DNA of 64,000 bases. Origin: Chryseobacterium sp. 52. Lineage in GTDB: Bacteria; Bacteroidota; Bacteroidia; Flavobacteriales; Weeksellaceae. The notes beneath the pieces are model-generated. The model saw only the letters and a list, made by a program, of their open reading frames with translations. It was not told where the DNA came from and made no database searches. Position numbers and translations under genes: made by a program. Position 1 is the stretch's first letter. The number at the start of each line of letters is the position of its first letter. Where the stretch lies: assembly GCF_002754245.1 (NCBI RefSeq), contig NZ_PEEX01000001.1:5064001-5128000 (forward strand). The letters run 5' to 3'. Below, piece after piece: positions 54,643-63,980 of this stretch.

Positions 54643-56562
54643 ATGAAAACACCAATTACCTACATCTTATTAATTATTTTTCCGTTTTCAATTGCATTTT
54701 CGCAAGAAAGAAAACGGGATATTGATATCATTTCCAAAAAGGAAAAGAAATCAGCATTAAGCGCACACAAATTTCAATTCAATCCGAATACCGCAAACTA
54801 TGATGTTACCTATCATAAAATTGAATTAAAAGTTAATCCGGCCGTACAGAGTATATCCGGGAAAGTCACCACCAATTACACCGCTTTATCGAATATGAAT
54901 ACCGTAACTTTTGATTTGGTCAATCAGATGGTGGTAAGTTCTGTAAAGCAAAATAATGTAAGCCTTTCTTTCATACAAAACACCAACAAAGAATTAGTCA
55001 TTACTCTTCCCAATACACAGTTAGCAGGTACAAGTGCCTCCGTAGAAATCACATATGCCGGTACGCCACCCAATACAGGGCATGTCTTTTTTACGACCCA
55101 CAGCAACTCCCCTATCTTCTATACTTTATCAGAATCATTCGGAGATAGAGAATGGTGGCCATGTAAGCAGGATATGAGAGATAAAATAGCCAGTATTGAT
55201 TTATACATCACGGCACCTTCACAATATGTAGCTGTTGGAAATGGAGTGGAAACCACCACTCCCGTCATTTCCGGAGCCAATAAAACCACTCATTTTTATC
55301 ACAATTATCCTATTCCGGCTTATCTGGTTTCTGTTGCCGTAGCCAATTACAGCACGTTCAACCAGACGGGAGGCACAGCTCCCAATACCTATCCGATTGT
55401 TAATTATGTTTTTCCTGAACATCTGAGTCTGGCACAGAATAATTTAAGTGCAATCCCTTCATTTTTAAATTTTTACGAATCTCTATTAGGCACTTATCCT
55501 TACAGCAATGAAAAATATGGAAATGCAGAAGTTACTTATAGCGGAATGGAACATCCAACCGTATCTTTTATCAGCAATTATGACAGATATATGATGGAAC
55601 ATGAAATGGCCCATCAATGGTTCGGAGATAAAATTACCTGCGCAACATGGAATGACATTTGGCTCAACGAAGGTTTTGCTACTTTTATGGATCAGCTGCT
55701 TATAGAAAATTATGATGGCAATACGGCCGGAATATCGAACAGAACCTATATGATCAACAATATCACGTCACAATCTAACGGCGCAGTCTATCTTACCGAT
55801 GCCGAAGCCCTGGATGAAGACCGTATTTTTGACCCCCGTCTTTCTTATAATAAGGGAGCGATGGTCCTTAATATGTTACGCCTTAAAATGGGAGAAACAT
55901 CATTTTTACTTGGGCTTAAGAATTATATAAATGATCCTAATTTAATCTATAAAACCGCAGAAACACCGGATTTCAAAGCCCATATGGAAGCTGTTTACGG
56001 AAGCAGCCTGACAGACTTTTTTAATGATTGGATCTACAATCAGGGCTATCCTATTTACACCATTAAAGCTCAAAATATAGGAGCAGGCCAGGCAAAAGTT
56101 CTCGTGAGCCAAACCCAATCCCATGCTTCTGTTAATTATTTTGAAATGCGTTTACCGTTACAGTTTACAGGTGCGGGAGGCCAGGTGTATAATACCTATG
56201 TCAACAATACCGTAAACAATGAGTATTTCACAATTAATGTTCCTTTTACCATAACCGGGGTAAGATTTGATCCGGAAAAGCATATTATTTCAAGAAACAA
56301 CACGGCTACCTTAGGAGTTGACAATGTTGATTTTGAGAAAGATAAAATAGAGATTTATCCAAATCCGGTAAGTACTATTTTAACCGTGGATTATACTGCT
56401 TCTATTGACAAAGCAACCATTACCAATATGGCAGGCCAGGAAATGGCAGTACATTTTATAAATAAAAACCAGATCGATTTTTCTAAATTCAGTCCGGGTG
56501 TCTACGTATTACAGCTGCATACTCAAAACGGAACAAAAACAATTAAGATCGTAAAGAAATAA
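54643..56562 (+). CDS. Secreted M1-family metallopeptidase with T9SS tail
   Basis: A 639-aa exported aminopeptidase-like enzyme. A signal peptide ends near FSIAFSQ. Zinc site HEMAHQWF at residues 320-327 with the third ligand Glu in WLNEGFATF, and an exopeptidase motif GMEH at 301-304 in place of the classic GAMEN. The N-terminal beta-saddle domain starts NYDVTYHKIELKV. The last 70 residues ([15 protein letters not shown] to KIVKK) form a type A T9SS sorting signal. M1 enzymes clip N-terminal residues from peptides; a T9SS member probably feeds on external peptides together with the secreted proteases at 9-22 kb. Confidence 0.93.
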   Translation: MKTPITYILLIIFPFSIAFSQERKRDIDIISKKEKKSALSAHKFQFNPNTANYDVTYHKIELKVNPAVQSISGKVTTNYTALSNMNTVTFDLVNQMVVSSVKQNNVSLSFIQNTNKELVITLPNTQLAGTSASVEITYAGTPPNTGHVFFTTHSNSPIFYTLSESFGDREWWPCKQDMRDKIASIDLYITAPSQYVAVGNGVETTTPVISGANKTTHFYHNYPIPAYLVSVAVANYSTFNQTGGTAPNTYPIVNYVFPEHLSLAQNNLSAIPSFLNFYESLLGTYPYSNEKYGNAEVTYSGMEHPTVSFISNYDRYMMEHEMAHQWFGDKITCATWNDIWLNEGFATFMDQLLIENYDGNTAGISNRTYMINNITSQSNGAVYLTDAEALDEDRIFDPRLSYNKGAMVLNMLRLKMGETSFLLGLKNYINDPNLIYKTAETPDFKAHMEAVYGSSLTDFFNDWIYNQGYPIYTIKAQNIGAGQAKVLVSQTQSHASVNYFEMRLPLQFTGAGGQVYNTYVNNTVNNEYFTINVPFTITGVRFDPEKHIISRNNTATLGVDNVDFEKDKIEIYPNPVSTILTVDYTASIDKATITNMAGQEMAVHFINKNQIDFSKFSPGVYVLQLHTQNGTKTIKIVKK

Positions 56563-56873
56563 AAGCTATCCTTTCTCGTGGATTTCAGGTAAATTTTCAA
56601 GTAAAAGAATTCTAAAATCCATAGAAACAGCTATGAATTAAATCATGAGTTCAGAAGAATTATATTTTTTAGCATTTCTCAATGAAGAAGCATAAGATTT
56701 AAGTACATCAGGAATTTTATACAGTCATGATCAATATTTAACAATCGCATACAATAAAAAAGCACACTTAAAAAAGTGTACTTTTACTCAATTTATATTG
56801 CTGAATTTTAGCTATATATATTAATTTTCAAACCATAACACTCATACATAATCACTGATTACGTGTAGAATAA
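56563..56873. other. Intergenic region with a repeat and terminator
   Basis: The 311 bases lie between convergent genes. They contain a 23-base block at 56695-56717 that recurs with one change at 58314-58336, then the terminator of the 343-aa gene. No supported gene is seen. Confidence 0.6.
56756..56786 (-). terminator. Terminator after the 343-aa gene (family copy 1)
   Basis: AAAAGCACACTT pairs with AAGTGTACTTTT around AAAA, with one mismatch. It is the first of four near-identical hairpins between here and the window end. T-runs flank both sides, so it may also stop the convergent M1 peptidase transcript. Confidence 0.8.
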
Positions 56874-57905
56874 TTATTTTTTGGTTATCCGTAAAGTTGA
56901 CACACTTTCACCACCATTAACACCTGCAACTATATGTATGTCTTTTGTTGTCATCACTTTACGGCTGCCTATTATACCACTCCACTGTCCATAAGTCTGA
57001 CCTCCGGCAATGACAACATGCTCATTACCGGAAGTGATCCATGCACTTGGATTGGTATCTCCCACACCGGTTACAGATAAACTTACTTTTTGCCCACCAG
57101 GTGGTGCCGGCGCATTGAGATGCACACTAATTGTAGGCTCTGTTCCATGGTCGCCCCCTTTGATGGAAGGATATCCTCCATCTGAGTGAGAAGCTGAAAC
57201 ATTCGTTGAATGAATATTAATACATGGAGTCGAACCAAAAGTAACATTGATTTCATCCGAAAAGACAATATTTCCAGGCATTCCATTATCAAATCTGTGT
57301 ACCCCAATTTTAAATTTAACAGTAGGGAAACTCAGTTTGTTATATAAATCATGATCCCAATGCCATTTTACAGTTTCTGTAGTCGTTAAAACATTTTTAT
57401 CCTTTGAATACATTCCCAACAATATTCCATTTTTATCAATTAAATAATTTCCAGCATTATCAGGCGGGACCAAATACCAAAAAAAAGTGGAAATTACCAA
57501 ACCCCATATGCGTTCATAATCAAGTTTTGATGTAAAAGCAAGAGGACAGATATATCCAATAGAGAAATTCCCATTGGGATCATTACTAATGGAATCAGAA
57601 GTAACCTTTTTACTTTTATTTACCAGATTGTCTGCTGTTCGCTTTGTTATTACTTTGTTAATTTCCATTATAGGTAATAGCTCCCCTTTAAGAGGAAAAT
57701 TACTTATCTGAATAGGTTTTGTCGCCTCCTCAGCTTTAAGATCTTTGATACCTAAATCATGACGAACCTCTATATCTGCTTTTTCAGGAGGTAAGAGTTT
57801 GCGAACCCTGCTTAGTTCAGCATTTATTTTTTGATCAATAAGGACCTTCTCAGAAGGAATGGTTCTATTTAAATAAGGCTTTGGCAGAAGAATAAAATTA
57901 TCCAT
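56874..57905 (-). CDS. Unrecognised 343-aa protein
   Basis: No family recognised. There is no signal peptide or membrane helix. Residues 1-90 are charged and helical (RKLLPPEKADIEVRHDLG). A middle section, residues 115-240, has many aromatic residues (ERIWGLVISTFFWYLVPPDNAG, WHWDHDLYNKLSFP). The C-terminal 120 residues look like an Ig-like or Big-type strand-rich domain (PGGQKVSLSVTGVGDTNPSAWITSG). It has its own terminator and no close co-directional partner, with about 600 empty bases upstream. Codon use is ordinary. It could be a tail-fibre-, toxin- or vaccine-type structural protein; I cannot choose. Confidence 0.55.
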   Translation of the reverse strand: MDNFILLPKPYLNRTIPSEKVLIDQKINAELSRVRKLLPPEKADIEVRHDLGIKDLKAEEATKPIQISNFPLKGELLPIMEINKVITKRTADNLVNKSKKVTSDSISNDPNGNFSIGYICPLAFTSKLDYERIWGLVISTFFWYLVPPDNAGNYLIDKNGILLGMYSKDKNVLTTTETVKWHWDHDLYNKLSFPTVKFKIGVHRFDNGMPGNIVFSDEINVTFGSTPCINIHSTNVSASHSDGGYPSIKGGDHGTEPTISVHLNAPAPPGGQKVSLSVTGVGDTNPSAWITSGNEHVVIAGGQTYGQWSGIIGSRKVMTTKDIHIVAGVNGGESVSTLRITKK

Positions 57906-58503
57906 ATTTTTATTTTAAAATGTCAGCGCTTACTCTATTCCTGTTTTCAGCTTACCAGTCTTACTCTTTTTAGGATTTTCAGAATGATTCCTTGTAATTA
58001 CATCAACAAAGTTCAATAGTATGTAGATGATAATTTACAGGAGAAACACTATTTTTCGTGATGTCTTTTAACGGTATTCTGCCATTTCCCTTGATTAGCT
58101 TTACATTTCCTCTAATTCTTTTTCATCATTATTCTAATGCTGCTTACAAGTGCAAAGAGGGAATTTATTGTATTGATTTGAAAGCAAACTTATCATCGTA
58201 TGCTTAATCAGTGGTTCGGTAAAAAAATGTTTAACAGATATTGTGTTAAAGCTAATTTTTAAAAATCTGAAAATCATGAAATTGTGTCGGGAAATTCCCC
58301 ATTATAGGGCATCAGATTTAAATACATCAGGAATTTCACTGAATAAAGTGTTGTATTTTAGAAGATAAGATGATTGAAAATGGAATTCTGTAATGGCATA
58401 AAAATAAAAAAGTACACTTTAAAAAGTGTACTTTTTTTATGAATTATAATCAAAAACCAGATCGCATGAGTTGGTAATTCACTGATTTAATTTTTGATAT
58501 CTT
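57906..58503. other. 598-base intergenic region
   Basis: No convincing gene. It contains a weak -7 box for the 343-aa gene (minus TAAGTTTG, 58192-58185), the 23-base repeat at 58314-58336 and the terminator for the propeller gene. AT-rich, no tRNA-like fold seen. Confidence 0.5.
58410..58438 (-). terminator. Terminator after the RCC1 propeller gene (family copy 2)
   Basis: AAAAAGTACACTTT pairs with AAAGTGTACTTTTT through a short loop; T-runs on both strands. It lies 66 bases past the stop at 58504. Confidence 0.85.
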
Positions 58504-60741
58504 TTATTTTTTAATGACTTTCAATGTCTTAGTATCGTCATTTGAATTGACTTTAACTAAATAAACTCCTGATGCTAAGCCGGAAAAATCTAATGTACCT
58601 TCATTAGCATTTATTGTTTTGCTCAACACTTCCTGACCTAACAAGTTATAAACCGATACCAAAGATATCTTCTGATCAAACGAAATAATAAGTTTGTCAT
58701 TCACCGGATTCGGATATGCTTTTAGAGAATTCTTTGACATGGTAAAGTCATCAACCCCTAAAGTTGGGCAGGCAATAACTGTTGGAACATTTTTATCCAC
58801 AGTAGAGCCATCACCTAACTGACCAAAAAGGTTTAACCCCCATGTGCTGACAGTTCCATCACTCTTTAAGGCAAAAGTATGTGATATTCCAGCAGCAATA
58901 GCTTTCCAGTTCGTAAGACTGCCCAGTTGTGCAGGAACGTTGGTATTGGTCGTCGATCCGTTTCCTAACTGACCATATTGATTTCTTCCCCATGTCCACA
59001 GTGTTCCGTTGGATTTTATGGCAAGGGTATGATTTCCTCCTGAAGCAAGGGTCTGCCAGTTAGTAGCTGTTCCTATTTGCGTTGGGATGTTTTTATGTGC
59101 CGTTGTTCCATCTCCCAATTGTCCGTTAGCATTATATCCCCAGGTCCAAAGTGTTCCGTCTGTTTTCAGTGCAGCGACATGAAGCGTTCCAACCCCAAGA
59201 CTTTGCCAGTTGCTGGCGGTTCCAACCTGAGTAGGGATCAGCCTGTTGGTATTGGTAGCATCTCCGATAGTTCCATAAGTATTGCTACCCCAGGCCCAAA
59301 GTGTTCCGTCTGTCTTTAATGCGATGGTAAAATCCTGTCCGCATTGAACAGCCAACCAATTGGTAGCACTTCCGATTTGAATAGGCACTAAACTGGTAGT
59401 CGTGTTGCCGGTACCTAACTGCCCATAAGGATTGAGTCCCCAGGCCCATAGTGTTCCGTTATTTTTTATAGCTACCGTATGATACATTCCACTATCAAAA
59501 GTTTTCCAGTCAGTAGCAGTTCCTACTTGTACCGGTGTGTGTTGCTCCGTATTTGTCCCATTACCCAATTGACCTGAATTGGCTCCCCAAGCCCAAAGCG
59601 TTCCGTCTGTTTTTTGAGCAATGGTATGGCTGCTTCCGCCAGCAATTTCTTTCCAGTTATTACCCGTTCCTATTTGTTTTGGGGTTGATCTGTTAGTGGT
59701 TGTTCCATTTCCTAATTGTCCTGAATAATTATCCCCCCAAGCCCATAATGTTCCGTCTGTTTTTATAGCTATGCTATGCGAACTACCTGCATTGACTTTT
59801 TGAAAACAACCTGCCTGAGCAGTGCCTGGAGACATTTTCACCAGACCAAGCTGTAATGTTCCCAGCCAGATAGTCCCTGAAGATTGTGTACGGACTGCAC
59901 TGAAATAGTCATCAGGCAAACCAAAATTTGTATTTGTTTTGGTGTAAGTTGCGCAATCCGTAAAGTTTTGCAAACCTGATCCATTAAATCCAATCCATAC
60001 TTTGCTGTTACTGTCAACATCCAGGGCGTTAAGACTGTATCCTGCAAGACAAGAAGTACTTTGATAGATAAATGTGAGGTTAGTTCCGCTCGTTGTTAAT
60101 GTAATTAAACTATCAGAACCTTGCACATAGACAGTATTGTTGGCAATTTTCAATATTTTTTGAGTTCCCTGCGCTATAAAATTAAAATCAGTTCCATTAA
60201 ATTTATACAATACACCGCCATTTGTAACCCAAACTCCATTATTACTGTCTGTTGCCACAGAATTCAGATTCGTTGCAGAGGAATAATTAGACCATGTTGT
60301 ACCGTTGAATTTTGTAAGACCTGAGTCTGTTGCAATCCAAAGGTTATTTTGTCCGTCAATAGCTATATCATTGATTGCATTAGTTGGTAACCCTGAATTG
60401 GAAGTTGTATAATTAGTCCATGTCGTTCCGTTATACATAATAATTCCATTAAGTTGAGATGCAATCCATTTTCTGCCCAGGCCATCAATTTGAATTTTTA
60501 TAATTGAATTGGATGCAATACCGGAATTGGCAGTATTGTAATTGGTAAAAGTTGTTCCGTTAAAAGTGGAAACTCCATTATAAGTTGCAAGCCATAACAA
60601 TCCATTGGCATCAGTTTTAATATCAGCAATATAATTACTGCCTATTTCTGAATTTGAAGTATTGTATGTTGTGTAACTATACGTCTGTGCCAATGCAGAA
60701 ATTGAAGTGAGGATTAAGAATAAAAAGTAGAATTTTTTCAT
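58504..60741 (-). CDS. Secreted double beta-propeller (Reg_prop and RCC1) with T9SS tail
   Basis: About 745 aa from the ATG at 60741, which gives signal peptide MKKFYFLFLILTSISALAQ; the frame extends upstream to 60780. The first 310 residues have repeated WLATYNG/WIATDSG units of the two-component-regulator propeller type (IAIDGQNNLWIATDSGLTKF). Residues 320-670 hold seven RCC1-type repeats, each with W(A/T)WG followed by GQLG, enough for a seven-bladed propeller. The C-terminus (AYPNPVNDKLIISF to KVIKK) is a T9SS type A signal. It is probably a surface or secreted binding protein; its partner is unknown. Confidence 0.9.
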   Translation of the reverse strand: MKKFYFLFLILTSISALAQTYSYTTYNTSNSEIGSNYIADIKTDANGLLWLATYNGVSTFNGTTFTNYNTANSGIASNSIIKIQIDGLGRKWIASQLNGIIMYNGTTWTNYTTSNSGLPTNAINDIAIDGQNNLWIATDSGLTKFNGTTWSNYSSATNLNSVATDSNNGVWVTNGGVLYKFNGTDFNFIAQGTQKILKIANNTVYVQGSDSLITLTTSGTNLTFIYQSTSCLAGYSLNALDVDSNSKVWIGFNGSGLQNFTDCATYTKTNTNFGLPDDYFSAVRTQSSGTIWLGTLQLGLVKMSPGTAQAGCFQKVNAGSSHSIAIKTDGTLWAWGDNYSGQLGNGTTTNRSTPKQIGTGNNWKEIAGGSSHTIAQKTDGTLWAWGANSGQLGNGTNTEQHTPVQVGTATDWKTFDSGMYHTVAIKNNGTLWAWGLNPYGQLGTGNTTTSLVPIQIGSATNWLAVQCGQDFTIALKTDGTLWAWGSNTYGTIGDATNTNRLIPTQVGTASNWQSLGVGTLHVAALKTDGTLWTWGYNANGQLGDGTTAHKNIPTQIGTATNWQTLASGGNHTLAIKSNGTLWTWGRNQYGQLGNGSTTNTNVPAQLGSLTNWKAIAAGISHTFALKSDGTVSTWGLNLFGQLGDGSTVDKNVPTVIACPTLGVDDFTMSKNSLKAYPNPVNDKLIISFDQKISLVSVYNLLGQEVLSKTINANEGTLDFSGLASGVYLVKVNSNDDTKTLKVIKK

Positions 60742-61363
60742 GGTTTTTAATAAAATAAATCTCTTCATGTTTAGTTTCATAATGTTTCCCTACTCGTTTA
60801 GCTTTTCGGTTCCGCTTCGTTTGAATGGTTTCTGAACTCCATATGAAATGAAAACTTTTCAAAATCAAATTAATTGATGAAAAAGCGAGCTATGATTTTA
60901 AAAAGTATGTAGTCGATTAAATAATACTGCCTCATTACCAGTAGAAGATTCGAAGTTATCCAGTACCCGTAAAGACTATATCTCGTTACAAGAAATAATC
61001 TAATAAAGTGGGTTGATTAAACAACCTGCACTTGTAAAAAATTTTGAGGATTTACTTTGATTCCAGGTTTCCGGAAACAATGAGTATTGATGAATTAACA
61101 GAATAAATTCAGGGTAATTTTTCTCATTTTCATGGTTTAATGTTTTTAAATTAAGGTTTTAGTTTTTGCTCGCAACATGTATGTCATGATGACTTTTTAT
61201 GTTGTGAACTGCAAAAATATACTTTTCTTACGGAGTATCAAATAGTGTTTATTAATTTGGTATTGGAATAATATAGAGATAAAAAAGTACACTTTTTAAA
61301 AGTGTACTTTTTATCTATAAAATCTACCTATAAAAAATAGTAAATTAAGGTTTTCAATTCTTA
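60742..61363. other. 622-base intergenic region
   Basis: No supported gene. It holds a possible -7 box (minus TATTTTTG, 61219-61212) far from the propeller gene start and the terminator of the next minus-strand gene. A short plus/minus frame near 60677-60868 overlaps the propeller gene and is a shadow. Confidence 0.5.
61279..61313 (-). terminator. Terminator after the 791-aa gene (family copy 3)
   Basis: AAAAAGTACACTTT pairs with AAAGTGTACTTTTT around TTA, 51 bases past the stop at 61364; nearly identical to the copy at 58410-58438. Confidence 0.85.
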
Positions 61364-63739
61364 TTATTGCCCTGTTCCTTTTACAGATATTTTTCCTTTT
61401 GAATCCCGGCTTTCAAAAGATGTTCGCTTCAGGAAACTGAATAATTCAGCAGGAATCTCATTCTGACAAGGATCTGATTTCTTATTTGTATCAGATGTTT
61501 TTTTGACCACTTTTGCTGCAGAAAACATCACAATACCCCCATCTTCTCTAAGAGTAACTAATTCATCATTTTGCGACTCCGGATCAAAGTTACCAAAACA
61601 CATAACGCTATTGCGGACTTGTGAGACAGGAAAACTTTCAAGTCCTATATTATCCAAAAATTGAATCCCATTGAGTTTCTTCAGTTGGAAAATTTTATGA
61701 TCTCCGTCAAAGTTTCTTTGAGCAATAATTTCATCTGCTCCAACACCATCAAGATTTCCAACAGCTAATCCTTTCCAATATGAATCCGCACCAAATCCTA
61801 TGGATTTATCTATAAGGGTCATCACGCCATTATCATCGATATCGTAAACGTAAACCCCATTTTGCATATGATCATCAGCATCAACAAGCAGTACAATTTC
61901 ATCTTTTGGATCATCATCAAGATTACCTGCTGCAACAGCTTTAATTTTAGAATTGGCTGGAAGATTGAGCTGATTAAAATACACCAATTCAACATCAGAC
62001 CCATTAAATTTATATACTCTTACTTCTTTATTATAATTTCTAACTGCAATAAAATCGTCTTTACCTCCGCTGATAAAGTTACCTGCAGCAGCTCCCACCC
62101 ACTTTGAATCTGCTCCAAAACCTGTAAATTTTGAGTGCTCGACAATTTGGTTATTTTCAATTTTATAAATATAAAACCCGTTTTCGTTAAAATCGGTATG
62201 ATCACTCAATGCAAGGATCTCACTTTTATTATCATCAAAGAAATCACCCGCCGCAAGACCTTTCCAATTGTAGGTAATGTCACCACATAATCTACTATTT
62301 GTAGCAGGCAAAAACCCTTTATTATCCGGTTTCATAGTTCCCATCATCCCATCAAAGTTTCTTATGACCACAAATTCTTCATCGTTACCGCCACTAAAAT
62401 TCCCTTTGGCAGCTCCTCTCCAGTCTGAATCTTCTCCGTATAGATGTTCAGTATTTACAGGTACAATAAAGTTTTCAAAATTTGCTAAAAGGGCTAATGT
62501 CAGAGACGACCCTTCTACCTGAATATGATCATAATAATTTTTTGCGGCTTGTAGATCTGCAATTATCTGGTATATTTTTTTATCATATTGTGAGGAAAGA
62601 TACAGCCACATATAAGAAATATAGCCATCATATTGGGTGTTAATATTCGTGGGAAGGTTGTTCACCTTACTATATTTAATATTCCATTTTAAACCGTTAT
62701 AATTCACGGCATCATGTATAGACAGAGGACCTCTATAAATATCTTTTGTAAAGGTTTTAACGTATCTCTCCATATCCAAAGATGTATAAAGATAATCGTT
62801 GGCACTATTTTTCATATTGTATTTAAAACACTCATATGGAAAGCTTACAGTCAAGCCTGCATGCGATACGTCATCCCGTAAGTAAAAATGATTCCAATAT
62901 ATCCATGTGTATGACCCCAGATTACTATCGACGGAAGTATTTAATTTTATAAAATTTGCGATCTGATTAAATTTTTTAAAATAAGCACTATCCTCTGTAG
63001 CCCTATACATATGCACATAAACTCTTCCCATAGCACTTTGCATATTGAAGGGTGCAATTACACCTTTATACTTTATCGGAGGACCATAGGCGCTGATGGA
63101 ATCTCTTTCTTTATAATAACCTATACTATCATTAGGGATAGAATTAGAATTAGGATTGTATTTAGTCTGCCATTGATCTTTATGATATTCAAGTGTTTCT
63201 TTTACCTTTTGTACAAGGTCATTTGCAATGGCAATATATTTTTGGCCAGCGTAGCGACCTGATGAATTATATTTTAAACTCTGAATAGTAAGATCTTTTT
63301 TAACCATTGCTGCAAACTTGGCCATAGGATATAATATATTGGCACTATGTACAAAATGAGAATACGCAGCTCCCGAATCCATCTTTGGTATATTGTAATG
63401 ATTGTGTGACCAGGCAGCACCTGAGATTCCCCGATAATCATAAATTTTGTCTAGACCTAAACTTGGGTCTTCTTCTCGCAGATCATCCCTTCTATCTATT
63501 GTATTTCCTATACATTTTATTAAAGTGTTAGCGTAGGTTGTATCCTTTGTTTTTTCATACATCAGCATCAACGCTTCCATATGGGCTGGCACTCCCCATG
63601 CAAACTCAAACTGATCGGGGCTATCCGAATTCCCTATGGATGTATTATAATGATTCTTATCAAATAAATTTTTGTAATAAGACTGGGAATAAGATTTCAG
63701 AGCAAAAAGCACCAAAAGGATTGTAAAGAGTTTTTTCAT
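61364..63739 (-). CDS. Secreted protein with helical-toroid-like N-terminus and FG-GAP-like repeats
   Basis: About 791 aa from the ATG at 63739; signal peptide MKKLFTILLVLFALKSYSQ. Residues 20-440 are alpha-helical and aromatic (FEFAWGVPAHMEALMLMYEKTKD, WSHNHYNIPKMDSG), resembling an alpha/alpha toroid of the kind found in carbohydrate-active enzymes, though I cannot name a family. Residues 440-740 carry about six repeats with (W/Y)xGxAxGN(F/L) followed by DE and RNFDG, like FG-GAP/VCBS propeller blades. The tail is not a standard T9SS type A signal and has one Cys. Substrate and mode of attachment are unknown. Confidence 0.72.
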   Translation of the reverse strand: MKKLFTILLVLFALKSYSQSYYKNLFDKNHYNTSIGNSDSPDQFEFAWGVPAHMEALMLMYEKTKDTTYANTLIKCIGNTIDRRDDLREEDPSLGLDKIYDYRGISGAAWSHNHYNIPKMDSGAAYSHFVHSANILYPMAKFAAMVKKDLTIQSLKYNSSGRYAGQKYIAIANDLVQKVKETLEYHKDQWQTKYNPNSNSIPNDSIGYYKERDSISAYGPPIKYKGVIAPFNMQSAMGRVYVHMYRATEDSAYFKKFNQIANFIKLNTSVDSNLGSYTWIYWNHFYLRDDVSHAGLTVSFPYECFKYNMKNSANDYLYTSLDMERYVKTFTKDIYRGPLSIHDAVNYNGLKWNIKYSKVNNLPTNINTQYDGYISYMWLYLSSQYDKKIYQIIADLQAAKNYYDHIQVEGSSLTLALLANFENFIVPVNTEHLYGEDSDWRGAAKGNFSGGNDEEFVVIRNFDGMMGTMKPDNKGFLPATNSRLCGDITYNWKGLAAGDFFDDNKSEILALSDHTDFNENGFYIYKIENNQIVEHSKFTGFGADSKWVGAAAGNFISGGKDDFIAVRNYNKEVRVYKFNGSDVELVYFNQLNLPANSKIKAVAAGNLDDDPKDEIVLLVDADDHMQNGVYVYDIDDNGVMTLIDKSIGFGADSYWKGLAVGNLDGVGADEIIAQRNFDGDHKIFQLKKLNGIQFLDNIGLESFPVSQVRNSVMCFGNFDPESQNDELVTLREDGGIVMFSAAKVVKKTSDTNKKSDPCQNEIPAELFSFLKRTSFESRDSKGKISVKGTGQ

Positions 63740-63798
63740 ATTAATTAGTTTTTTAGTGATCATTGAAAAGGAATTATATCTCACTATTTTGAATTAAT

Positions 63799-63806
63799 CA
63801 AATATA
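63799..63806 (-). promoter_or_regulatory. Candidate -7 box for the 791-aa gene
   Basis: Minus-strand TATATTTG, about 60 bases before the ATG at 63739. Confidence 0.4.
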
Positions 63807-63950
63807 AAAATATTTTTAAGTACTCTCTATATGTGAATAAAGAAAACCGTTTTTAAGTCCTAAGGTTAGGATTAAGAATAAATCGAAAGGAAAAATTTTT
63901 CAAAAGAATAGAAAATCGAATATTATTTTCTGCTTGAAATGAGGTAAAAT

Positions 63951-63980
63951 AAAAAAGTACACTTTTAAAAAGTGTACTTT
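63951..63980 (-). terminator. Terminator for a gene beyond the window (family copy 4)
   Basis: AAAAAGTACACTTTT with its complement around AA. By analogy with the other three copies it should close a minus-strand gene whose stop lies beyond base 64000. Confidence 0.75.

Larger units (their letters stand above)
56695..58440. repeat. Dispersed repeat accompanying terminators
   Basis: The 23-base blocks at 56695-56717 and 58314-58336 differ at one position, and each is followed within 45-80 bases by the shared GTACACTT-type hairpin. The homology fades between block and hairpin. Confidence 0.65.
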
